Below, piece by piece: positions 37,171-44,176 of a stretch of 64,000 nucleotides of DNA. A program made the position numbers and the translations under genes. Within the stretch, counting starts at the first letter, position 1, and every line of letters starts with the position of its first letter. Under the pieces are notes generated by a model that was given only the letters and a program-made list of their open reading frames with translations, was not told the DNA's origin and ran no database searches. The stretch comes from Leptolyngbya boryana PCC 6306 (GTDB lineage: Bacteria > Cyanobacteriota > Cyanobacteriia > Leptolyngbyales > Leptolyngbyaceae). Location of the stretch: positions 390,577-454,576 of the forward strand of contig NZ_KB731324.1 of assembly GCF_000353285.1 (NCBI RefSeq). The letters are read 5' to 3'.

Positions 37171-38229
37171 TCACCCAACCTGCTGCAATGTAGGAAGTAA
37201 TGCTAAGCCGGATAGAAAACTACATAGATTGATCAACAAACTTAACCAGTAAGAATGATAGTTCGATAGACCACTTTGCGATCGCGCTAATAACCATCCT
37301 TCCCAAATCGCCACGCAGATTTGAGAAGTCATCAGTGTGATCAGACTGGGAACGCCTAAAGCTGTCGGTAGAAATTCTGCATAGCCAACCAGCACCGCGA
37401 ACAAGAATGCAGCAATTAGTACGATCGGTAAACAGAAAAACCAGACGATTCCAGTTCTAATGATTGTTTTCGTCGTAATTGTTTTTTGATGAACCAGTGC
37501 CAGGCTAAACCCGATCGCATTGAATAAACTGAATACACCAAAGACACGAGTCGATCGATACTGAAACGCTTGCAAAGATGGAAAGAAAAACCACACGACT
37601 GGAAAGGTTAGTAGATTCACAAATCCGATCCAGAGCAACACTCTTGCAACTTGAGATCGATTAAATCTGAGAACACCCAAGCAGAGCAGCGCGATCGCGA
37701 ATTCACTGCACTGTGTAATCGTCAATGCGATGCCAAACACTTCCCAACGGGTTGGCTTCATTGCTTCGTCAGGTTCGACTTGGAGCGATTGATTCTGACG
37801 AATTACCGTGAAATGGCGATCGCGATATCCCGCAATCCGACTACGAAAATCAGCCGTAAAAGGCGGAGTGGAGCGAGCTTGATTGGAAAATTGAACAATC
37901 AATTGAAAGATCGGATCTCTAGAACCTTGACTCTGAAGTGGTTCCTGATAGAGACAAGCCGTTTCTGCACATTCAAATTTGTATGGAGATCGCAAAACGG
38001 GCTGCGTTTTCAAACAGACGACATCGGTACAGTTCCCATACTGAATTAATAACTTGGGCTGATCACAGAGCAGAGAACTTGTCGATTTGCATTCCACAAA
38101 TTGCACCGCTTCAGGAGCACGATCAAAGTAAAACCACAGTGAGTAAGGCTGTGCAGGGGTATAAGCACTTGCACGTTGAGTCAGCAGTAATGCGAAACCC
38201 AAAATCAATAGCAGCAGTCGCTTTCTCAT
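37171..38229 (-). CDS. Unknown membrane protein with Cys-rich exported domain
   Basis: 352 aa, not recognised. Signal peptide (about 1-22, ends RASA), an extracytoplasmic domain to about 160 with at least six cysteines (VECKSTSSLLCD, GNCTDVVCL, FECAETACL), likely disulfide bonded, then about six hydrophobic helices. This layout (exported N-domain plus multi-pass core) fits a sensor or transporter. No conserved motif. Divergent from cbiX. Confidence 0.65.
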   Translation of the reverse strand: MRKRLLLLILGFALLLTQRASAYTPAQPYSLWFYFDRAPEAVQFVECKSTSSLLCDQPKLLIQYGNCTDVVCLKTQPVLRSPYKFECAETACLYQEPLQSQGSRDPIFQLIVQFSNQARSTPPFTADFRSRIAGYRDRHFTVIRQNQSLQVEPDEAMKPTRWEVFGIALTITQCSEFAIALLCLGVLRFNRSQVARVLLWIGFVNLLTFPVVWFFFPSLQAFQYRSTRVFGVFSLFNAIGFSLALVHQKTITTKTIIRTGIVWFFCLPIVLIAAFLFAVLVGYAEFLPTALGVPSLITLMTSQICVAIWEGWLLARSQSGLSNYHSYWLSLLINLCSFLSGLALLPTLQQVG

Positions 38230-38323
38230 CGCCTTTGATTAAAATCTTTCTGATCCTCGGTTAGAGCAGAAGCAGAAACGCTATTATGTTACGTAACTTC
38301 ACAATTCTTGAGAGGCTTAAGTC

Positions 38324-39052
38324 TTGCGTTCTGCCTATCTTCTCGTTACGCATGGAAGTCGGGATATTCGCCCCCAGATCGCGATCGATCAACTGCGCGA
38401 TCGCATCGAACAGCAACTTTCTACTCCAGTAGGAGCGGCTGTTTTAGAATGCGCTCCCACTCCCTTACATGAGCAAATCGAGGAGTTTAGCCGTCAGCAT
38501 CCTGACATCTCTCAAATCCAGATTGTGCCTCTCTTTTTGCTACCTGGCGTGCATGTGATGGAAGACATTCCAGAGCAGATTGCGATCGCGCGATCGAACA
38601 TTTCAGCCGAACTCAAAGTGATGCCTCATCTGGGCAGTTATGCAGGATTGGAGAAAGTTTTAGCCAAGCGAATTCGTCAGATTCCTTCAGATGCAAGAAT
38701 TCTGCTGTCTCATGGAAGCCGTCGCCCTGGTGGAAACGCTGTCATTGAAGAACTTGCAACCGCGATCGATGCTGTTTCCGCATATTGGTCAGTTGAGCCG
38801 AAATTAGATTCACGTTTGGCGGAATTGCAGGGATGTCAGGAAATTGTGATTTTGCCTTACTTTCTCTTCTCAGGCGGGATAACAGATGCGATCTCGGCTT
38901 CGGTTCAAACGCTTGCCGAGAAATATCCAGACTCGTCTTTACATTTACTCAGTGCATTTGACTTTTGCGAGGATCTTGTCAATCTGATTGTGGAATGGAT
39001 TGCGCCAGAATTAGCAATGCGATCAACGCAGTCCGCTAGTATTCTGAGATAA
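38324..39052 (+). CDS. Sirohydrochlorin chelatase, CbiX/SirB family
   Basis: 242 aa starting at TTG 38324 with GAGAGG upstream; no in-frame ATG fits. Two CbiX half-domains: LLVTHGSRD (His10) and ILLSHGSRRPGGN (metal-site His). It inserts Fe2+ (siroheme) or Co2+ into sirohydrochlorin. cobA follows 129 bp downstream on the same strand, so both genes serve siroheme for nitrite and sulfite reductase, or cobalamin. Confidence 0.88.
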   Translation: MRSAYLLVTHGSRDIRPQIAIDQLRDRIEQQLSTPVGAAVLECAPTPLHEQIEEFSRQHPDISQIQIVPLFLLPGVHVMEDIPEQIAIARSNISAELKVMPHLGSYAGLEKVLAKRIRQIPSDARILLSHGSRRPGGNAVIEELATAIDAVSAYWSVEPKLDSRLAELQGCQEIVILPYFLFSGGITDAISASVQTLAEKYPDSSLHLLSAFDFCEDLVNLIVEWIAPELAMRSTQSASILR

Positions 39053-39181
39053 TCATTTCACAATTTTTCAATTATCCAGTTTCAAACGTAGTAGATATCA
39101 CTTCTTAAGATTGAGTAGACTCTTAAATTGAGTAGACTGAGCCATACTCGGTTTTTCCCCTTCGCAAACTTCGCCACACTC

Positions 39182-39991
39182 ATGGTAGATACAACACATT
39201 CGGCTGGTATCGGTAAAGTATATTTAGTCGGTGCGGGACCTGGCGATCCCGGTTTGATGACGCTGAAAGGTAAGACTTTGTTAGAGTGCGCGGATGTTGT
39301 TGTTTACGATGCGTTAGTGAGTGAGCCGATTTTAGCGATGATCAATCCGATCGCTGAGAAAATCGATGCTGGAAAACGTCGCGGACGGCATTCGATGGCA
39401 CAGTCTGAAATTAATCAGTTGTTGATCGATAAAGCTCAAGAAGCTGCGATCGTAGTGCGCTTGAAAGGGGGCGATCCGTTTATTTTTGGGCGCGGTGGTG
39501 AAGAAATGACGGATCTAATTGATGCAGGTGTGCCTGTCGAAATGGTTCCTGGAGTTACTTCCGGAATTGCGGCTCCTGCTTATGCAGGAATTCCCCTGAC
39601 GCATCGATCGTATAGTTCATCGGTGACGTTCGTAACCGGGCACGAGGAAGCAGGTAAATATCGTCCGGCAGTCAATTGGAGCGCGATCGCTCAAGGGTCA
39701 GAAACGATCGTGATTTACATGGGCGTTCACAATTTGCCGACGATTATTGAACAGTTAAATCAAGGTGGATTGAGTTTAGAAACGCCGATCGCGATGGTCA
39801 GATGGGGCACTCGACCGGAGCAAGAGGAATTGATTGGAACCTTAGCGACGATGCCTGCACAGATGGAAGCCGCAAATTTTGGTGCGCCAGCGATCGCGGT
39901 AATTGGCAATGTCGTGAACTTACATGAGATTTTGTCTGAGTGCCGTCCACAATTTCCAAATACTTTGAGAAATGGAGATGCTCTGCCATGA
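39182..39991 (+). CDS. cobA: Uroporphyrinogen-III C-methyltransferase
   Basis: 269 aa from ATG 39182; the upstream TTG at 39128 is less likely. Uses two SAM to make precorrin-2. [35 protein letters not shown] and VPGVTSG are the conserved SUMT motifs; single-domain form without the CysG oxidase part. The last four bases overlap the start of the MntA-like gene (ATGA), an unusual coupling of a housekeeping gene to a toxin-antitoxin gene. Confidence 0.94.
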   Translation: MVDTTHSAGIGKVYLVGAGPGDPGLMTLKGKTLLECADVVVYDALVSEPILAMINPIAEKIDAGKRRGRHSMAQSEINQLLIDKAQEAAIVVRLKGGDPFIFGRGGEEMTDLIDAGVPVEMVPGVTSGIAAPAYAGIPLTHRSYSSSVTFVTGHEEAGKYRPAVNWSAIAQGSETIVIYMGVHNLPTIIEQLNQGGLSLETPIAMVRWGTRPEQEELIGTLATMPAQMEAANFGAPAIAVIGNVVNLHEILSECRPQFPNTLRNGDALP

Positions 39992-40314
39992 TTGCGATCG
40001 AGCTACCAATGGAGAAAATTGCTGAGTTTTGCGATCGCTGGCAAGTGATTGAATTCGCTCTGTTTGGTTCCGTTCTACGGGAAGATTTTCGCTCAGATAG
40101 CGATATTGACGTAATGGTGCAATTTCATCCAGATGCTCATCCGACTCTATTTGACTTAACTTATATGGAGAACGAGCTAAAAACCCTTTTTCATCGAGAC
40201 GTTGATTTAGTCACTCGTCACGGGATTGAAACGAGTCGCAACTACTTGCGTCGAAATGCCATTCTCTCGTCTGCTCAAATTATTTATGGATCGCGACCTT
40301 CAATCTCTGCTTGA
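39988..40314 (+). CDS. MntA-like minimal nucleotidyltransferase (antitoxin)
   Basis: 108 aa from ATG 39988 (longer form rejected). NTP_transf_2 fold with GS at 27-28 and Asp39/Asp41 (GSVLREDFRSDSDIDVMV). In MntA/HepT systems this enzyme AMPylates the toxin on a tyrosine and so silences it. It overlaps cobA by 4 bp and the HepT gene by 29 bp. Confidence 0.88.
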   Translation: MIAIELPMEKIAEFCDRWQVIEFALFGSVLREDFRSDSDIDVMVQFHPDAHPTLFDLTYMENELKTLFHRDVDLVTRHGIETSRNYLRRNAILSSAQIIYGSRPSISA

Positions 40315-40630
40315 TATGTTGCAATCTGCCCAGATTGTGATGAATTACATTGCTGGACGGACAAAAAATGAATTGGCAACTGATTTGCAATTTCAAGATG
40401 CCGTGATTCGTAGACTTTTGGTTATTGGAGAAGCATCAAACCGAATTTCTAAAGCAACTCAACAAGCTTTAACGACAATTCCCTGGATTGCGATCAATGG
40501 AATGAGAAATCGGCTTGTCCACGAATACGATGAGCTTGATCTGAATGTGGTCTGGGATACTGTTGTGAACAGCTTACCCGTTCTGATTCTAGAGCTAGAG
40601 AAAGTCATTTCAGTAGATAAATCACAGTAA
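40286..40630 (+). CDS. HepT-like (DUF86) toxin
   Basis: 114 aa from ATG 40286. All-helical HEPN-family protein with the RNase/AMPylation motif Rx4HxY (Arg74, His79, Tyr81 in RNRLVHEYDE). HEPN toxins cleave RNA, tRNA in studied cases; the tyrosine is the target of the partner MntA. It overlaps the antitoxin gene by 29 bp, and the rluD-like gene starts 37 bp later, so this cassette lies between two housekeeping genes on one strand. Confidence 0.88.
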   Translation: MDRDLQSLLDMLQSAQIVMNYIAGRTKNELATDLQFQDAVIRRLLVIGEASNRISKATQQALTTIPWIAINGMRNRLVHEYDELDLNVVWDTVVNSLPVLILELEKVISVDKSQ

Positions 40631-40667
40631 GATGTAGCGTAGATAGTTTGGTGAAAGTACCTTAAAG

Positions 40668-41591
40668 TTGATTGAATTTTACGTCGAAGAAAGTGATATT
40701 CGCATCGATCGATATCTGGCGGATCAACTGCCTGATCTGTCACGATCGCGGATTCAAAAATTAATCGAATCCGGTCACGTTCAAGTGAATGGAGAACTCT
40801 GCCAATCGAAAAAAGCAGAGGTCGCAGATGGAGATTTCATTCAGATTGAACTACCCGAAGCTCAACCGCTTGAACTCAAACCAGAAGCGATCGCATTAGA
40901 CATTCTCTACGAAGACGATTCGCTGATCATCGTTAACAAAACGGCAGGTATGGTTGTGCATCCTTCAGCCGGACATGATTCAGGAACATTGGTGAATGCT
41001 TTACTAGCTCACTGTGAAAGTCTGCCCGGAATCAATGGAATTCAACGTCCAGGAATCGTGCATCGACTGGACAAAGATACAACAGGCGCGATCGTCGTTG
41101 CAAAAACAGAAGCTGCGTTTCATCATCTGCAAGAGCAATTTCGGACGAAAACAGCGCGGCGAGACTATTACGCGATCGTCTATGGCGCACCCAAGCAAGA
41201 GAGTGGAACAGTTGATCAACCGATTGGGCGGCATCCCGTCGATCGTCAAAAACAAGCGATCGTTCCCGAAGAAAAAGGCGGCAGACGCGCGATCACGCAT
41301 TGGAAAATTAAAGAGCGATTGGGAAACTATACGCTGTTAGAGTTTGAGCTAGAAACAGGAAGAACCCATCAAATTCGAGTTCATAGCGCTTTTATGGGCA
41401 ATCCGATTGTTGGAGATCCACTTTATAGTTCAGGACGATCGATCGGTGTGAATCTTCCAGGACAAGCTTTGCACGCTTGGCGATTGAAATTAATTCATCC
41501 GGTTCGAGAGGAATGGATTGAAGCGATCGCACCTTTGCCGGAGTCATTCACAAAGTTAGCAGACGTACTAAGACGGCGATCGCAGTCCTAA
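40668..41591 (+). CDS. RluD-family pseudouridine synthase
   Basis: 307 aa, TTG start at 40668. S4 RNA-binding domain (about 12-60; SRSRIQKLIESGHVQVNG) followed by the PseudoU_synth_2 domain with catalytic Asp in HRLDKDTTGAIVVAK and TARRDYYAIV. It modifies uridines of 23S rRNA; the RluD sub-type is the likely one by length. A TTG start is not unusual here (cbiX also uses one). Confidence 0.9.
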   Translation: MIEFYVEESDIRIDRYLADQLPDLSRSRIQKLIESGHVQVNGELCQSKKAEVADGDFIQIELPEAQPLELKPEAIALDILYEDDSLIIVNKTAGMVVHPSAGHDSGTLVNALLAHCESLPGINGIQRPGIVHRLDKDTTGAIVVAKTEAAFHHLQEQFRTKTARRDYYAIVYGAPKQESGTVDQPIGRHPVDRQKQAIVPEEKGGRRAITHWKIKERLGNYTLLEFELETGRTHQIRVHSAFMGNPIVGDPLYSSGRSIGVNLPGQALHAWRLKLIHPVREEWIEAIAPLPESFTKLADVLRRRSQS

Positions 41592-41596
41592 CAAAT

Positions 41597-42589
41597 CTAC
41601 TCTTCGCGTCCCACAATCTCCCGGATTCGATAAATCGGGCGACCTTGCGATTCGTGGTAGGTTCGCATTGAAATCTCAGCGAGTAAGCCAAAACTAAACA
41701 GATTTAAGCCTGCTAGAAAGAGCACCACTGCCAAAATCAAGAGCGGGCGCTGTCCAATATCTTCGCCAAAGCCAATTTTGATCAATGCTAAATAAAACCC
41801 GATCGAGAGTCCCGCAACCAACGAAGCTAATCCAAACAAACCAAACACATGCATTGGACGGGTCAAAAACTTCCGCATAAACGAAACCGTCAGCAAATCC
41901 ATCACAACCCGAAATGTTCGATCGAGTCCATACTTGCTTTGACCAAACTGCCGTGCATGGTGCTTCACCGGGATTTCTGCAATTCTTGCACCTTCAATGA
42001 ACGCGAGAGCAGGCAAGAACCGATGCAATTCACCGTAGAGATTCATATCGGCAACCAGTTCAGAGCGATACGCTTTTAAGGAACAGCCGTAATCATGCAG
42101 TTGTACGCCTGTCACCTTGCCAATCAGCCAGTTTGCAATCTTCGAGGGTAAAACGCGAGTCAAAGAGGCATCTTGGCGATTTTTTCGCCAACCACTGACC
42201 AAATCGTATCCTTCATCAAGCTTCTGCAAAAGATTCGGAATATCACTTGGATCGTTCTGTAAATCACCATCCAAAGTAATAATCACTTTACCCCGCGCCT
42301 GCCCAAATCCGGCTGCCATTGCCGGAGTTTGTCCATAATTTCGCCGCAGAATCACCGCTTTCAAATCACTCCGCAGTTGCGCCTGCTGTTTTAAGAGTGC
42401 ATCCGAACCATCTCTAGACCCATCATCAACGCAGATAATTTCGTAGCTTAATCCTGCATTGCTCGCACTTGTCCCGATCGCGTCTAGCAGTCTCGGAATG
42501 CTCTCAACCTCGTTATAAATGGGCACGACGATCGACACATCAGGTTGAACAGTTACGGGTAGCGCGATCGACAATTCACTAGAAATCAT
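41597..42589 (-). CDS. GT2 glycosyltransferase, DPM1/GtrB type
   Basis: About 330 aa from ATG 42589 (TTG 42610 is the longest form). GT-A fold with IVVPIYNE, CVDDGSRDGS, TLDGDLQNDPSDIP (DxD-type metal site) and WRKNRQD, followed by two C-terminal membrane helices (about 230-315). It transfers a sugar from a nucleotide donor to undecaprenyl- or polyprenyl-phosphate at the inner membrane, as in GtrB-like enzymes. Convergent with the rluD-like gene, 5 bp apart. Confidence 0.9.
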   Translation of the reverse strand: MISSELSIALPVTVQPDVSIVVPIYNEVESIPRLLDAIGTSASNAGLSYEIICVDDGSRDGSDALLKQQAQLRSDLKAVILRRNYGQTPAMAAGFGQARGKVIITLDGDLQNDPSDIPNLLQKLDEGYDLVSGWRKNRQDASLTRVLPSKIANWLIGKVTGVQLHDYGCSLKAYRSELVADMNLYGELHRFLPALAFIEGARIAEIPVKHHARQFGQSKYGLDRTFRVVMDLLTVSFMRKFLTRPMHVFGLFGLASLVAGLSIGFYLALIKIGFGEDIGQRPLLILAVVLFLAGLNLFSFGLLAEISMRTYHESQGRPIYRIREIVGREE

Positions 42590-42654
42590 GGAGGTGAGAA
42601 TTTTAAACAATCAGCAAGCTTTAGCTTATGTCAAAAAGACCATTTTTTCTCGAA

Positions 42655-43137
42655 TTAAGTTGCCGGTTTGTCTTGTGCAATTGCTCCCAACGTCCCCTTT
42701 ACCGCCCGAAGATAATCGCTCGGCGCTAATAAAATCTGCAATCCGCGCATTCCTGCCGAAATCGAAATCGTGTCAAACAGTTCAATCAATTCATCGACAT
42801 AAACGGGGTAATCCTTCTTACAAGCGAGTGCCGTGACTCCGCCGCGAATGTAACCTGTGAGAGGTTGAACTTCTTTGAGTGCGACAGTTTCAATTTTGCG
42901 ATCGCCCGTTAATTTTGCCAGTGCCTTCAGGTCAAGCTGCATATCGCCCCCAATGACGGCAAGACAAATGCCATTTCTATCCCCGCGCGCGACTAACGTT
43001 TTGAACACTTGTTCTGGAGGCAACCCAATCTTTTTGGCAACCGATTCTGCTGCCAAATCATCTGGATCAACTTCGTATTCTTTGAGTTCGTAAGAGATTC
43101 CTAAGTTATCTAGAACTCGAACCGCATTCGTCTTCAT
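42655..43137 (-). CDS. ybaK: YbaK/EbsC-family Cys-tRNA(Pro) deacylase
   Basis: 160 aa from ATG 43137 (MKTNAVRVLDNLGISYELKEYEVD). Removes Cys from mischarged Cys-tRNA(Pro). Family motifs: VFKTLVARGD, LAVIGGDMQLDLKALAK and GYIRGGVTALACKKDYPVYVDE with the catalytic Lys in the VFKTLV segment. The 12-residue longer form lacks support. Confidence 0.9.
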   Translation of the reverse strand: MKTNAVRVLDNLGISYELKEYEVDPDDLAAESVAKKIGLPPEQVFKTLVARGDRNGICLAVIGGDMQLDLKALAKLTGDRKIETVALKEVQPLTGYIRGGVTALACKKDYPVYVDELIELFDTISISAGMRGLQILLAPSDYLRAVKGTLGAIAQDKPAT

Positions 43138-43232
43138 CACCAAAAATTTGAGAGGCTTGATCATAGTAATCAAACCTCTCAGCTTTTGTCACTCCTCACC
43201 AGCCTTCCATAGTCAAGTTAGAAACAGCCAAG

Positions 43233-43406
43233 TTAGAAATGTTTCTCCTTGGTTGGTTCTCCTTCAAACGGTTGCACCCCAGTGGCAGGATAGTCATCAT
43301 CACTCGTGCCAAAGATCCGAACGATCGCGCCTGACATAAACTGAATCACGTTATGCGGAATCGATTTCACCGTTTGCCATAGAGATCGATCGTGTGTAGT
43401 AGACAT
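43233..43406 (-). CDS. Small protein downstream of hsp20
   Basis: 57 aa from ATG 43406 with a strong ribosome site GAGGAG nine bases upstream. It lies 22 bp after hsp20, so it is the second gene of that operon. The N-half is amphipathic (VKSIPHNVIQFMSGAIVRIFG) and the C-half acidic and disordered-looking. Not recognised; a stress-related role is inferred only from the operon. Confidence 0.7.
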   Translation of the reverse strand: MSTTHDRSLWQTVKSIPHNVIQFMSGAIVRIFGTSDDDYPATGVQPFEGEPTKEKHF

Positions 43407-43428
43407 ACCATTTCTCCTCAAAATCAAG

Positions 43429-44076
43429 TTAGCCTTCGCTCTTTGCTCGCATATGAACAGCGTCTTGCCGATGTTCTTCGTGTTGTCGATCCTGAGTCAC
43501 AGTTTCTCGAACGGCTTGATCCAAATCGCCTTCCGACATCGTTTCCAGCGCATCTTCCGCTCGGCGATGCGCGGTCTGCTGACGATGTTCATCATCGAGA
43601 CGATTTTGGGTGGCTGTAGTTCGCAGCTTGTCTTCTAGATTTACTTTGAACACAGGTTGCTGAGTGGGTTCAAGTTTCGGCAAGGTCAAAGTAAGAATGC
43701 CATTCTTGAAGTCTGCTTTAGCTTGCTCATAGTGGACAGGTGTTGGTAGTGGAACCCAACGCTGAAACTGACCATAACGCAACTCACAGTGAACCATGCC
43801 TTCTGTTTCAGTTCGTTCTTCAGCGTGATGGCTGCCCGCGATCGACACAGCATTCTCGGTCACTTGAACATCTAAATCTTTCGCGTCCACACCTGGGACT
43901 TCTGCTTTGAGAACAATATCAGTTTCGGTTTGTTTTAGCTCGATCGCAGGTGTCCAAGTCATTCCACGTCCCGGTGCACCTCCCGTGTCATGATGCGTCC
44001 ACGTATCAAACATCTGATTCATCTGATGACGCAGAGTTTCCAAATCTTTCAGCGGTTGCCAATGAATCAGCGACAT
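43429..44076 (-). CDS. Small heat-shock protein Hsp20 with long C-terminal tail
   Basis: 215 aa, longer than the usual 140-160. The alpha-crystallin domain (about 40-130) has VTENAVSIAGSHHAEERTE and FKNGILTLTLPKLEP (the GxLxxxxPK-type end). The IxI-like anchor would be PVFKVNLED. About 65 extra residues follow, highly charged, with a near-duplicate DEHRQQTAHRRAE / EEHRQDAVHMRAK. ATP-independent holdase for unfolded proteins. The ribosome site AGGAGG precedes the ATG. The promoter box at 44132-44166 lies 55 nt upstream. Confidence 0.9.
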   Translation of the reverse strand: MSLIHWQPLKDLETLRHQMNQMFDTWTHHDTGGAPGRGMTWTPAIELKQTETDIVLKAEVPGVDAKDLDVQVTENAVSIAGSHHAEERTETEGMVHCELRYGQFQRWVPLPTPVHYEQAKADFKNGILTLTLPKLEPTQQPVFKVNLEDKLRTTATQNRLDDEHRQQTAHRRAEDALETMSEGDLDQAVRETVTQDRQHEEHRQDAVHMRAKSEG

Positions 44077-44131
44077 ATCTGTTCCTCCTGGCGTTCTTTC
44101 GATGAGAGCGAGGGAAGATCGCTCTAAGTTC

Positions 44132-44166
44132 AGGATAAAAAAACACTGTGAGGAACTTGTGAGGAA
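44132..44166 (-). promoter_or_regulatory. Direct-repeat operator and -10 of hsp20
   Basis: Reading the minus strand: TTCCTCAC-AAG-TTCCTCAC (44166 to 44148; perfect 8-mers, 11-bp period), 10 nt of T-rich spacer, then TATCCT (44137-44132) as a -10. There is no -35; the layout is that of an OmpR/PhoB-type activator site replacing the -35. The same arrangement occurs before the GerMN gene. Confidence 0.6.
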
Positions 44167-44176
44167 GCACGATCGC

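Noticed and set aside
43185-43200. CACTCCTCACC, similar to the Yfr1 core motif
   Set aside because: Only a partial match, with no flanking stem-loops or terminator of a Yfr1 RNA.
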